Positions 1 through 7,265 of a stretch of 19,394 nucleotides of DNA are shown here, in pieces; position 1 is the stretch's first letter, and every line of letters starts with the position of its first letter. The notes under the pieces are model-generated. The model made no database searches. It saw only the letters and a list, made by a program, of their open reading frames with translations, and was not told where the DNA came from. Origin of the DNA: an uncultured Lachnospiraceae bacterium (GTDB lineage Bacteria > Bacillota > Clostridia > Lachnospirales > Lachnospiraceae); assembly GCA_910578845.1 (NCBI GenBank), contig CAJTSL010000058.1:1-19394 (forward strand), written 5' to 3'. A program made the position numbers and the translations under genes.

Positions 1-53
1 TTGTCTATTTTGCACAACTAGGTTTTGAAAAATAGGAGTTTCGCAATCACCTA
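1..53. repeat. Right end of a fold-back (MITE-like) repeat, copy 1, cut by the window edge
   Basis: Positions 34-55 match the right end of the complete element at 10196-10337: both share GAGTTTCGCAAT followed by two variable bases and CCTAAG. Further inward both keep TTGT...TTTGC-CAA...CT..GG. Read outward-in on the minus strand the copy starts TAGGTGATTGCGAAACTC. The left arm lies outside the window, so only about 53 bases can be seen. It ends about 35 bp upstream of the ZIP transporter start. No protein is encoded. Family membership is read directly from the alignment; mobility is inferred. Confidence 0.7.
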
Positions 54-88
54 AGAAAGTATAAAAGTGCAAGGAGACATAATCGTAC

Positions 89-865
89 ATGACATTATTC
101 ATGGGACTCATGATTCCCTTTCTGGGAACTTTCGCAGGCGCTTCCTGTGTCCTGTTTATGAGAAATAACTTGAATCCTTTGCTGGAAAAAATCCTGCTCG
201 GATTTGCTTCAGGCGTTATGGTGGCAGCCTCTGTCTGGTCGCTGCTCATTCCGGCAATTGAGATGTCAGGACAGTATGGGGAATGGGCGTTTGTTCCGGC
301 TGCGGTGGGATTTGCTGCCGGAATTGCTTTTTTGTACGGGCTCGATAAACTGATCCCTCATTTGCATCTAGGAGGCGCAAAACCCGAGGGAATGAGAAGT
401 GGACTGACGAAAACAGCAATGCTTGCGCTTGCAGTGACATTGCATAATATACCGGAAGGCATGGCAGTTGGCGTTGTGTTCGCGGGGGCTGTATCGGGCA
501 GCCAGGAGATGACGATAGCGGGAGCCTATGCACTGGCAGCCGGGATCGCGATCCAGAATTTTCCGGAGGGCGCGATTATATCAATGCCAATGCAAAGCAA
601 TGGGACCGGGAAGAAGAAAGCTTTTGCTTATGGCGTATTATCCGGTATAGTTGAGCCGATAGCTGCTTTTGTGACAATTCTCGTGACCGGTGCGATAGAA
701 AAAGCATTGCCGTTCTTACTTGCTTTCGCGGCAGGCGCGATGCTTTTTGTCGTAGTAGAAGAGCTGATCCCGGAAGCTTCCGCCAATGGCGATTCTGACG
801 GTGCGACGCTCGGATTTGCGGCAGGGTTTTTGATTATGATGGTTTTAGACGTTGCGCTAGGTTAA
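89..865 (+). CDS. ZIP family divalent metal transporter (ZupT-like)
   Basis: Inner-membrane importer of divalent metals such as zinc, iron or manganese. The protein has 258 residues, nearly all hydrophobic, fitting the eight-helix ZIP topology. The two signature metal-site helices are clear: HNIPEGMAVGV near residue 119 and QNFPEGAIISMP near residue 156. Between helices 3 and 4 there is only a short loop with HLHLGG, far shorter than the His-rich loop of eukaryotic ZIPs. The ATG at 89 follows AAGGAG at 71-76, a rather long spacing of 12 bases; internal ATGs at 101 and 110 are possible but would trim helix 1. It stands 31 bases before the dehydrogenase gene and may be co-transcribed with it. 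Metal specificity cannot be read from the sequence. Confidence 0.9.
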   Translation: MTLFMGLMIPFLGTFAGASCVLFMRNNLNPLLEKILLGFASGVMVAASVWSLLIPAIEMSGQYGEWAFVPAAVGFAAGIAFLYGLDKLIPHLHLGGAKPEGMRSGLTKTAMLALAVTLHNIPEGMAVGVVFAGAVSGSQEMTIAGAYALAAGIAIQNFPEGAIISMPMQSNGTGKKKAFAYGVLSGIVEPIAAFVTILVTGAIEKALPFLLAFAAGAMLFVVVEELIPEASANGDSDGATLGFAAGFLIMMVLDVALG

Positions 866-896
866 ATAAGACAACAAAGGATAAGGGGATAAGAAT

Positions 897-1943
897 ATGA
901 ACAGATTTAGTTTGCCGTATTGTTTGATCATTGAAGAAGGGATCTATGAGCATTTGGATGAAGTGCTGCTTGAATGTGTGCCGCAGATTACGGAGAAGAA
1001 AGTCATGGTTGTGACGGAACCGGCCTTACAGAACATTATCCAGCAGTATCTGGATGAAATACAAAGAGACCTGCCGGGCAGTGAGTTATATCTGATTGCG
1101 CATAATTCATATGAACAGGCTATGGAGCTTGCAAAAGTAATCTGTGCGAAGAGCTTTCAGGTCATTATTGGCATTGGGGGCGGTAAGGTATTGGATGTGG
1201 CAAAGTATGCCGGGTTCGTGGGGAAGATCCCTTATATCTGCCTGCCGACGACGCTGAGCAATGATAGCCTTGCTTCTCCGGTATCGGTTCTCGATATTGA
1301 TGAGACTATGCGTAAGACATTGGGGTGCAAAATACCAACCGGGATCCTTGTGGATATCAATGTGATTATGAATGCGCCAATCGAACAGTTAAAATCCGGC
1401 ATCGGGGATACGATTAGTAAATATACGGCTTTGTATGATTGGAAGCTTGATGCGGCGTATCGGGGAGAGCGGGTGGATGATTTCGCTTATATGCTTTCCG
1501 ATATGGCGCTTACGTCTCTTTGCTATAATGAAGAGAAGTCTTTAAAGAGCAAAGAGTTTATTAAAATCTTGACGCAGTCGCTTGTGATGGGAGGCCTGGC
1601 GATGGAGATCGCGGGGAATTCCAGGCCAAGCAGCGGATCTGAGCATCTTTTCTGCCACTCATTGGAAGAGAACTATCCGCAGATCCGGATTTCCCATGGG
1701 ATGGCAGTTGCGCTTGGCAGTGTAGTGAGCTGTATGCTGCAAGGGCGGAATGCAATTAGGCTCAGGGAGGTGCTTCAGGCATATGAACTGGATATCAATC
1801 CTATGCAGTGGGAGATTACAAAAGAGATTTTCATTGATGCATGGCAGAAAGCTTCTGCGACAAGGCCGGAGAGGCATACGATCTTAAATGAGATAGAGCT
1901 TGACACTGCTTTGTTAGAACGTATTTATGGGCAGTTAATTTAA
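897..1943 (+). CDS. sn-glycerol-1-phosphate dehydrogenase family enzyme (AraM/EgsA-like, iron-ADH superfamily)
   Basis: A 348-residue cytoplasmic NAD(P)-dependent dehydrogenase of the iron-containing alcohol dehydrogenase superfamily. The nucleotide-binding GIGGGKVLDVAKYAG lies near residues 97-111, followed by LPTTLSNDSLASPVSVL, the pattern that marks the glycerol-1-phosphate dehydrogenase branch rather than ordinary butanol or glycerol dehydrogenases. Metal ligands are visible as the Asp of GIGDTISKY, the His of SGSEHLFCHSLE and the His of ISHGMAVALG. Family members reduce dihydroxyacetone phosphate to sn-glycerol-1-phosphate; in Bacillus AraM this feeds a heptaprenylglyceryl lipid. That exact role is inferred, not shown here. 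The start ATG is preceded by a purine-rich stretch with AAGGGG at 884-889 (AAGGATAAGGGG region), a normal distance away. Confidence 0.85.
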   Translation: MNRFSLPYCLIIEEGIYEHLDEVLLECVPQITEKKVMVVTEPALQNIIQQYLDEIQRDLPGSELYLIAHNSYEQAMELAKVICAKSFQVIIGIGGGKVLDVAKYAGFVGKIPYICLPTTLSNDSLASPVSVLDIDETMRKTLGCKIPTGILVDINVIMNAPIEQLKSGIGDTISKYTALYDWKLDAAYRGERVDDFAYMLSDMALTSLCYNEEKSLKSKEFIKILTQSLVMGGLAMEIAGNSRPSSGSEHLFCHSLEENYPQIRISHGMAVALGSVVSCMLQGRNAIRLREVLQAYELDINPMQWEITKEIFIDAWQKASATRPERHTILNEIELDTALLERIYGQLI

Positions 1944-1955
1944 TTAAGTTAATGT

Positions 1956-1984
1956 TTGAAATATTTGTCAAAATGGTGTAATAT
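1956..1984 (+). promoter_or_regulatory. Predicted sigma-A promoter for the HPr-like gene
   Basis: TTGAAA at 1956-1961, a 17-base spacer, then TAATAT at 1979-1984. Transcription would begin near 1991, just ahead of the AAGGAG at 2009-2014. This also argues that the HPr-like gene starts at GTG 2025, not at ATG 2001. Prediction by pattern only. Confidence 0.5.
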
Positions 1985-2024
1985 GTTTCCTATGCGATAA
2001 ATGGTACGAAGGAGCGAGGGCAAA

Positions 2025-2267
2025 GTGAAAAGTTTTAGGCTGGATTTGAATTCTATTGAGCGTGTGAAAGGGTTTGTCTCTGTCATCAGTAATTTTAGCG
2101 GCTATTTTGATTTGGTTTCTGGCAGATATGTAGTAGATGCCAAGTCGATTATGGGCATTTTCTCTATGGATTTATCGAAACATGTAGAACTAAGGATATT
2201 GGAGACGAACGAAAAAATATCGGAGATTGAAAATTCTATCGCCCCTTATCTTTGGAAAGAGGCGTAA
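2025..2267 (+). CDS. HPr-like protein lacking the active-site histidine (Crh-like)
   Basis: Eighty residues, the usual length of HPr phosphocarriers. The second half, DAKSIMGIFSMDLSKHVELRI, matches the HPr regulatory region around Ser46 (KSIMGVMSLG in Bacillus), so the kinase-target Ser is kept. The first half, where HPr has GIHARP with the phosphorylatable His15, reads NSIERVKG: no His and no HARP motif. It therefore cannot pass PTS phosphate in the normal way. Bacillus Crh is a known precedent for an HPr with Ser46 but no His15. I chose GTG 2025 because AAGGAG at 2009-2014 is 10 bases upstream; ATG 2001 has no ribosome site. A regulatory role is an inference. Confidence 0.7.
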   Translation: MKSFRLDLNSIERVKGFVSVISNFSGYFDLVSGRYVVDAKSIMGIFSMDLSKHVELRILETNEKISEIENSIAPYLWKEA

Positions 2268-2300
2268 AAATGGCATAGTGATCAATATGAATGGAGATTT

Positions 2301-3176
2301 ATGATGGAAAAGAAAATGGCTATGAAAGTTTCCATGGTCAGTATTATCGTTAATCTGATATTATCGTTGTTCAAATTATTGGCGGGTATTGTGGCGTCTT
2401 CGGGCGCTATGGTCTCTGATGCGCTACATTCGGCTTCCGATGTATTCAGTACGGTAATCGTGATGATAGGCGTACAGGTCTCTACGAAGAAGTCAGATAA
2501 AAACCATCAATATGGGCATGAGAGATTAGAATGCGTCGCTTCGATCGTACTTGCCGTTGTGCTATGCATCACAGGCTGTGGCATCGGTTATAAAGGATTA
2601 CAGACAATAGCGGGCGGGAATTATGAAACGCTTGCTGTGCCAGGCGTATTGGCGTTAGTAGCGGCAGCTACTTCTATTCTGGTGAAAGAATGGATGTTCT
2701 GGTATACAAGAGCTGCTGCGAAGAAGGTTAATTCCGGGGCGCTGATGGCAGATGCGTGGCATCACCGGTCAGATTCGCTTTCTTCGATTGGCGCTCTTAT
2801 CGGTATTTTTGGCTCCAGAATCGGGTATCCTGTTTTAGATAGTGTGGCAAGCGTTGTGATAAGCTTTTTTATTATTAAGGCTGCGTATGACATCTTTAAA
2901 GATGCAGTAGACAAAATGGTGGATAAGGCGTGCGACGATGAGACGATCCAGGAAATGCAAGCAGTGATACAGTCGCAGAAGGGCGTGCTGGGGATAGATC
3001 TTTTGCGCACGCGGTTGTTTGGCAATAAGATTTATGTGGATATAGAAATTGCAGCGGACGGAAACCGGACACTAAATGAGACGCATGCGATAGCGGAATG
3101 CGTACATGATAAGATAGAGCAAGGGTTTCCGAATGTGAAGCATTGCATGGTGCATGTCAACCCCTATCATGGTTAG
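2301..3176 (+). CDS. Cation diffusion facilitator (CDF) family efflux protein
   Basis: Proton-driven exporter of divalent cations (zinc, iron, cobalt or manganese) in the cytoplasmic membrane, 291 residues. Six membrane helices are followed by a soluble C-terminal dimer domain. The metal site of helix 2 is MVSDALHSASDVFS (residues about 37-50) and that of helix 5 is MADAWHHRSDSLSS (about 149-162), giving the HD/HD-type arrangement; the helix 2-3 loop has HQYGHERLE. The C-terminal part contains the conserved D-x-E-I of the ZT-dimer fold (YVDIEIAADG) and ends with VHVNPYHG. GGAG at 2293-2296 supports a start at 2301 or 2304. With the ZIP importer upstream the region carries both import and export of metals. 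Confidence 0.92.
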   Translation: MMEKKMAMKVSMVSIIVNLILSLFKLLAGIVASSGAMVSDALHSASDVFSTVIVMIGVQVSTKKSDKNHQYGHERLECVASIVLAVVLCITGCGIGYKGLQTIAGGNYETLAVPGVLALVAAATSILVKEWMFWYTRAAAKKVNSGALMADAWHHRSDSLSSIGALIGIFGSRIGYPVLDSVASVVISFFIIKAAYDIFKDAVDKMVDKACDDETIQEMQAVIQSQKGVLGIDLLRTRLFGNKIYVDIEIAADGNRTLNETHAIAECVHDKIEQGFPNVKHCMVHVNPYHG

Positions 3177-3184
3177 CGCCTTGT

Positions 3185-3213
3185 TTGCGTAGCATTCTTT
3201 TTTGTGTTATAGT
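3185..3213 (+). promoter_or_regulatory. Predicted extended -10 promoter for cls
   Basis: TTGCGT at 3185-3190, a 17-base spacer, then TATAGT at 3208-3213, preceded by an extended -10 TG at 3205-3206. The start of transcription would lie near 3220. It overlaps a possible TTG start at 3202, which is why I place the cls start at ATG 3235. Confidence 0.5.
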
Positions 3214-3234
3214 AGGAGTAAGGCAGGGACGCAT

Positions 3235-4764
3235 ATGAGGAAATTTTTACAGTTTGTGTTGAACAGGGTATTTATAACAGCGCTGATTGTATTGTTGCAA
3301 GTCGCTTTTTTCCTATTAGAAATTTTCCAATGGGCGAATCATTATGTAGAAATTGCTCTGGTACTTCGGATTCTTAGCATCCTCATTGTTCTTTATCTTG
3401 TCTGGAAACCGAACAATCCTGCGGTGAAACTTGCCTGGATTGTGCCAATTCTCATATTCCCTTTATTTGGCGGCATACTATATCTTGCTTTTGGACATGT
3501 CATTATATCCCGGAAGCTTCGGGATAATATTAAGCTGACAGATGAATTCTTAAGAGATGATATGCCGGATAACGAGGATATTTTGCGTAAACTTGCCGCT
3601 AAGGATCTGGCGGCGGCGAATCAAAGCGCATATTTGCATAAATTTTCCGGCTTGCCCATCTGGGAGAATACGAAAACAGTATACTATCCGGATGGCTTGC
3701 CGTATTGGAGGCAATTGCTGATAGACCTTAGAAGCGCGGAAAAGTTTATTTTCCTGGAATATTTCATTCTAGGGGAAGGCGCGATGTGGAATGAGATTTT
3801 GATGATCCTGGAAGAGAAAGTAAAGCAGGGCGTGGAAGTAAGGCTTATTTATGATGATGTAGGAAGCGTTTTTAAATTGCCTAAAGGGTATGACCAATAT
3901 ATAGAGCAGAAAGGGATCCAGTGTGTCGCTTTCAATAAATTGGTTCCGATTATGGCTATTATCCTGAATAATAGGGATCACCGGAAGATTGTTGTCATTG
4001 ATGGCAAAATTGGGTATACCGGCGGCATCAACTTATCAGATGAATATATCAATTACGAGACAGTATATGGGCATTGGAAAGACGCCGGCATCCGGATCGA
4101 AGGAGATGCCGTCTGGAACTTTACGGCGATGTTCTTACAAATATGGAATATATCCCGGGGAAAGACAGAAAATTTTGAGCAGTACCGGCATTTTTTTACA
4201 GAACCGGTAGAGGGCAGGGGATACGTACAGCCATATGGGGATACGCCTTTTGATGAAGAAACGGTCGGGGAAAATCTCTACTTGAACATGATAGGATATG
4301 CCAGGGAATATTTTTATGCTTTCACGCCTTATCTGGTAATCGATAATGAGATGTGTACGGCGTTAAAGCTTGCGGCAAAGAGGGGCGTGGATGTACGGAT
4401 CGTCACGCCAGGGACGCCGGACAAAAAAATGATCTATTGGCTGACACAGTCCAACTACCAGAATCTGATAGAAGCAGGGGTGAAAATTTATCAATATACG
4501 CCCGGCTTTATCCATTCTAAATGTGTTCTTTGCGATGACGAGATAGCGGCGGTTGGAACGATTAACTTTGATTATAGAAGCTTTTACCATCATTTTGAAT
4601 GCGGCATCTTTTTGTACCATGCGGATGCAGTTATGGAATTGAAACAGGATATGAAAGCAACATTCTTGGTTTCAGAAGAGATTACGATAGATTGGTGCCG
4701 CAAGAAGTTTATGAAAATGAACGTAATCGGTCCGCTCTTGAAATTATTCTCGCCATTGTTATAG
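3235..4764 (+). CDS. cls: Cardiolipin synthase (phospholipase D family)
   Basis: Membrane enzyme that joins two phosphatidylglycerol molecules into cardiolipin and glycerol; 509 residues from ATG 3235. Two N-terminal membrane helices (about residues 10-30 and 37-53, then a third hydrophobic stretch near 63-80 with VPILIFPLFGGILYLAFG) precede two phospholipase D domains. Each has an HKD motif: DHRKIVVIDG with His at about 249, and IHSKCVLCDD with His at about 427, followed by GTINFDYRS. The tandem HKD plus N-terminal helices match ClsA-type bacterial synthases in length and order. An in-frame TTG at 3202 would add 11 residues but lies inside the predicted promoter. The next gene, an acyltransferase 53 bases downstream, also works in phospholipid synthesis. 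Confidence 0.92.
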   Translation: MRKFLQFVLNRVFITALIVLLQVAFFLLEIFQWANHYVEIALVLRILSILIVLYLVWKPNNPAVKLAWIVPILIFPLFGGILYLAFGHVIISRKLRDNIKLTDEFLRDDMPDNEDILRKLAAKDLAAANQSAYLHKFSGLPIWENTKTVYYPDGLPYWRQLLIDLRSAEKFIFLEYFILGEGAMWNEILMILEEKVKQGVEVRLIYDDVGSVFKLPKGYDQYIEQKGIQCVAFNKLVPIMAIILNNRDHRKIVVIDGKIGYTGGINLSDEYINYETVYGHWKDAGIRIEGDAVWNFTAMFLQIWNISRGKTENFEQYRHFFTEPVEGRGYVQPYGDTPFDEETVGENLYLNMIGYAREYFYAFTPYLVIDNEMCTALKLAAKRGVDVRIVTPGTPDKKMIYWLTQSNYQNLIEAGVKIYQYTPGFIHSKCVLCDDEIAAVGTINFDYRSFYHHFECGIFLYHADAVMELKQDMKATFLVSEEITIDWCRKKFMKMNVIGPLLKLFSPLL

Positions 4765-4817
4765 ACAAGCCGCAGGTTAGAAAAGGGCATGGGAGGTGTA
4801 AGGAGGATTGGTGTTTT

Positions 4818-5531
4818 ATGCTGCGTTTTATTCAGTTGATTGTTTGCAATCTGCCAAGACTATATATGATTCCCAGGATGGCATATATGGCAGGCCATCC
4901 AGAGAAATACACGGAAGAAGCGTGTTATAAATATGCCAGGCTGGCAGTCAGAAGAATGATTAGGACAGGCCGTATTAAGACATTGGGGTATGGCATGGAG
5001 AATCTGCCAAAGGAAGGCGGCTATGTCATGTTCCCGAACCATCAGGGAAAGTATGATGCTTTGGGGATTGTCTATACGCACCAGAAACCTTGTGCCATTG
5101 TAATTGATGATGCGAAATCACATATGATACTGACTTCTCAGTTCATTGATTTAGTAGGCGGTAAAAGACTGATCATTGGAGACCCCCGCCAGACTGTCGG
5201 ATTGATGAGAACCATATCGGAAGAAGTGGCGGCAGGGAGGAGATATATCATATTCCCAGAGGGCGGATATCATCGTAACCATAATAAAGTATGTGATTTC
5301 AAACCCGGATGTTTTAAGTGCGCGATAAAAGCGAAGGCTCCGATTGTGCCGGTCGTCTTAATTGATTCTTATAAAGTCTTTGAAGAATGGTCGCTTAGAA
5401 AGGTAACGACGCAGGTGCATTATCTGCCGCCGCTTTATTATGAAGAGTATAAAGGACTCTCGACGGCGCAGGTTTCTGAAATTGTCCATGACAGAATCAA
5501 GGCGTATATCGGAAAAGTCACAAAATCATGA
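4818..5531 (+). CDS. plsC: 1-acyl-sn-glycerol-3-phosphate acyltransferase
   Basis: Adds the second acyl chain to lysophosphatidic acid to make phosphatidic acid; 237 residues, membrane-associated. The catalytic HX4D motif is seen as NHQGKYDALG with His at about 75, and the glycerol-phosphate binding motif as FPEGGYHRN at about 146, where many family members have FPEGTRS. A hydrophobic N-terminus (LRFIQLIVCNLPRLYMI) would hold it to the membrane. The start at ATG 4818 is supported by a perfect AGGAGG at 4801-4806; the open frame extends back to 4599, inside cls, but has no ribosome site there. Its 3' end overlaps the convergent tmcAL gene by 14 bp. Confidence 0.88.
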   Translation: MLRFIQLIVCNLPRLYMIPRMAYMAGHPEKYTEEACYKYARLAVRRMIRTGRIKTLGYGMENLPKEGGYVMFPNHQGKYDALGIVYTHQKPCAIVIDDAKSHMILTSQFIDLVGGKRLIIGDPRQTVGLMRTISEEVAAGRRYIIFPEGGYHRNHNKVCDFKPGCFKCAIKAKAPIVPVVLIDSYKVFEEWSLRKVTTQVHYLPPLYYEEYKGLSTAQVSEIVHDRIKAYIGKVTKS

Positions 5532-6756
5532 TTTCTTTTTGATATTCGTTGACGGTTTCTTGGTGAAATCGCTGATATATGAGCAAATCGTATAGCTTTG
5601 AGGCATTTATGTCCTGTAAGAGCATCTTTTGGCCGTTTGTGTCCGGGATTAGGGAATTGGCGTCAGCAAGCTTAGAGAGCAAGGGGATATGTGATTTGGC
5701 TTTGATCTTTTTTAGCAGCGGCGTAGAGGCTTTCCGGAAGCCAAGGATCCTGGCGTAATAGATATAGTCGTCCTTACGGTAATGATCTATGTCTGTTTGA
5801 TAGATGTCTAACAATATATGGGCAAGTTTGCGCGCAATGCCAGTCTGCGTTTCGTTGCCAGAGCTTATCTTCCCGCAGAGAGAAGTAAAACCGTTATAGT
5901 TAGACAGCGCTTTGCGCAGCCTATTTGAAAAATCTTGGTTAATGTCAAAATATTTCGTAAAGTCGGCATCTTTCTCCAACATGACTTTATATGGGAGCAA
6001 ACAACAGATATCTTCCGGCTCAATGGGAAAACATTGATACAGATGTGCTTTCATCAGGGCGTAAACGTTGTCAGGGAATTGATCCTCTAGGGCAGGGAAC
6101 GCCTGCTCTATGGTGATGGCCCGTCTGAGGGCGGAGGCAGAACTGTAACCTGGAAGGATGTCGGAACTGTTATAATGTGCGCCTATACGGGGGATGGTAA
6201 TGGGCACGATCTTGCTTTTTCGTCTCCGTAGCGCTTTGAGATATTCGATGCCTAAAATATTGTTAGGTTCTTGTAAGGCGGGCAGGACGTCTTCTAATTG
6301 TGGCGCTGTGGCTTTTAGGGCAAGATACCTCGCCAGCGGATAGCTTTGTCCGAACTTTAATTGTCTCTTAAGATGTTCTTTGTAGGCTGGCGTTTCTGCA
6401 AGAAGAGCATCGGCAAGGCGCATAAGCGTATCAAGATTGCCGCATTCGCTGCCAAAACAAAGCGTGTCCACAACGCATAACTTATCCAATAGAGAGACAG
6501 CGCCATGGGCAAAATATTCTGCGCTTCCAGTGGAATAGGCGATGGGAAGCTCTATAACCAGATCGGCGCCGCCAAGGAGCGCTGCATGTGCCCGAAGGGA
6601 TTTGCCCATCATAGCTGGCAAGCCGCGTTGTGTGAAATCACCGCCTAGGACAACGATACAATAGTCTGCGCCCGTAACCTCTTTGGCTTTGGCGATATGA
6701 TAGGCGTGTCCGTTATGAAAGGGGTTGTATTCTGCGATAATGCCGACTGTTTTCAT
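5518..6756 (-). CDS. tmcAL: tRNA(Met) cytidine acetate ligase TmcAL
   Basis: Forms N4-acetylcytidine at the wobble base of elongator tRNA-Met from acetate and ATP. The protein has 412 residues, typical of the family (formerly YlbM, a predicted nucleotidyltransferase). The N-terminal HIGH-like nucleotide site is plain: GIIAEYNPFHNGHAYHI at residues 4-20. It is followed by GGDFTQRGLPAMM, GADLVIELPIAYSTGSAEYF and EPNNILGIEYLKAL, all hallmark blocks. An AAGGAA lies about 10 bases upstream of the ATG on the minus strand. The gene is transcribed divergently from rpsU and converges on plsC with a 14-bp overlap of their ends. Confidence 0.9.
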   Translation of the reverse strand: MKTVGIIAEYNPFHNGHAYHIAKAKEVTGADYCIVVLGGDFTQRGLPAMMGKSLRAHAALLGGADLVIELPIAYSTGSAEYFAHGAVSLLDKLCVVDTLCFGSECGNLDTLMRLADALLAETPAYKEHLKRQLKFGQSYPLARYLALKATAPQLEDVLPALQEPNNILGIEYLKALRRRKSKIVPITIPRIGAHYNSSDILPGYSSASALRRAITIEQAFPALEDQFPDNVYALMKAHLYQCFPIEPEDICCLLPYKVMLEKDADFTKYFDINQDFSNRLRKALSNYNGFTSLCGKISSGNETQTGIARKLAHILLDIYQTDIDHYRKDDYIYYARILGFRKASTPLLKKIKAKSHIPLLSKLADANSLIPDTNGQKMLLQDINASKLYDLLIYQRFHQETVNEYQKEIMIL

Positions 6757-6794
6757 AGAAATTTGTTCCTTGTGCTTATATTTTTTCTTTTTTT

Positions 6795-6803
6795 AGTATA
6801 ACA
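6795..6803 (-). promoter_or_regulatory. Predicted extended -10 element for tmcAL
   Basis: On the minus strand this reads TGTTATACT, an extended -10 (TG-N-TATACT), about 40 bases upstream of the tmcAL ATG. No good -35 hexamer stands at the expected place, so the call rests on the extended -10 alone. Confidence 0.35.
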
Positions 6804-6827
6804 TGGAGAAGAAATAAAAAATAGTAG

Positions 6828-6855
6828 TTGACTCATATCCAGAATGTGGTATAAT
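6828..6855 (+). promoter_or_regulatory. Predicted strong sigma-A promoter for rpsU
   Basis: TTGACT at 6828-6833, a 16-base spacer and TATAAT at 6850-6855, with an extended -10 TG at 6847-6848. This is the closest match to consensus in the window and fits a ribosomal protein gene. Transcription would begin near 6862, leaving a leader of almost 90 bases before the rpsU ATG. Confidence 0.75.
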
Positions 6856-6899
6856 TTATATTGTGTGTAGATGCACATAGCACGGTAGTGCGCAAATAA

Positions 6900-6935
6900 C
6901 CCAATCAGTCATGTTACTTGTTAGGGACTGAAGGG
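6900..6935 (+). promoter_or_regulatory. Leader hairpin that can cover the rpsU ribosome binding site
   Basis: TCAGTC at 6905-6910 pairs perfectly with GACTGA at 6926-6931 around a 15-base loop. Past a small internal loop, CCC at 6900-6902 can pair with GGG at 6933-6935, which is the first half of the AAGGGAGG Shine-Dalgarno of rpsU. The fold could therefore tune translation. The pairing is seen; the function is inferred, and I did not compute an energy. Confidence 0.35.
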
Positions 6936-6949
6936 AGGTCAGGTGTGGA

Positions 6950-7126
6950 ATGTCGAACGTAATCGTGAAAGAGAATGAGACTTTAGACAGCGCATTGCGC
7001 CGTTTTAAGAGAAGCTGTGCAAAAGCCGGTATTCAGCAGGAGATTCGTAAAAGAGAACATTACGAGAAACCCAGCGTAAGACGCAAGAAAAAGTCCGAAG
7101 CGGCAAGAAAGCGCAAATACAATTAA
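6950..7126 (+). CDS. rpsU: 30S ribosomal protein S21
   Basis: Too short for many gene finders: 58 residues, exactly the family length in Firmicutes. The protein begins MSNVIVKENETLDSALRRFKR, has the conserved CAKAGIQQEIRKREHYEKPS block and ends in a strongly basic tail (RRKKKSEAARKRKYN). S21 binds the 30S platform near the 3' end of 16S rRNA and helps initiation. The Shine-Dalgarno AAGGGAGG at 6931-6938 stands 11 bases before the ATG. The gene has its own promoter and terminator and so appears to be a single-gene transcript. Confidence 0.97.
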   Translation: MSNVIVKENETLDSALRRFKRSCAKAGIQQEIRKREHYEKPSVRRKKKSEAARKRKYN

Positions 7127-7143
7127 AAATTCACGTTGAACAG

Positions 7144-7170
7144 ATCCCTGATTTTATCAGGGATTTTGTT
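7144..7170 (+). terminator. Rho-independent terminator of rpsU
   Basis: A perfect stem ATCCCTGAT / ATCAGGGAT with a TTT loop (7144-7164), followed at once by a T-rich tail TTTTGTT. It starts 17 bases after the rpsU stop codon. Confidence 0.88.
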
Positions 7171-7265
7171 ATGCCTAAAAATCGTTTCCGCGAAGATATC
7201 TTCTTTGGCATATCTTCCCCATTTGCTTAATATTTATGATATAGAGGAATATGCGGGAGAGATGA

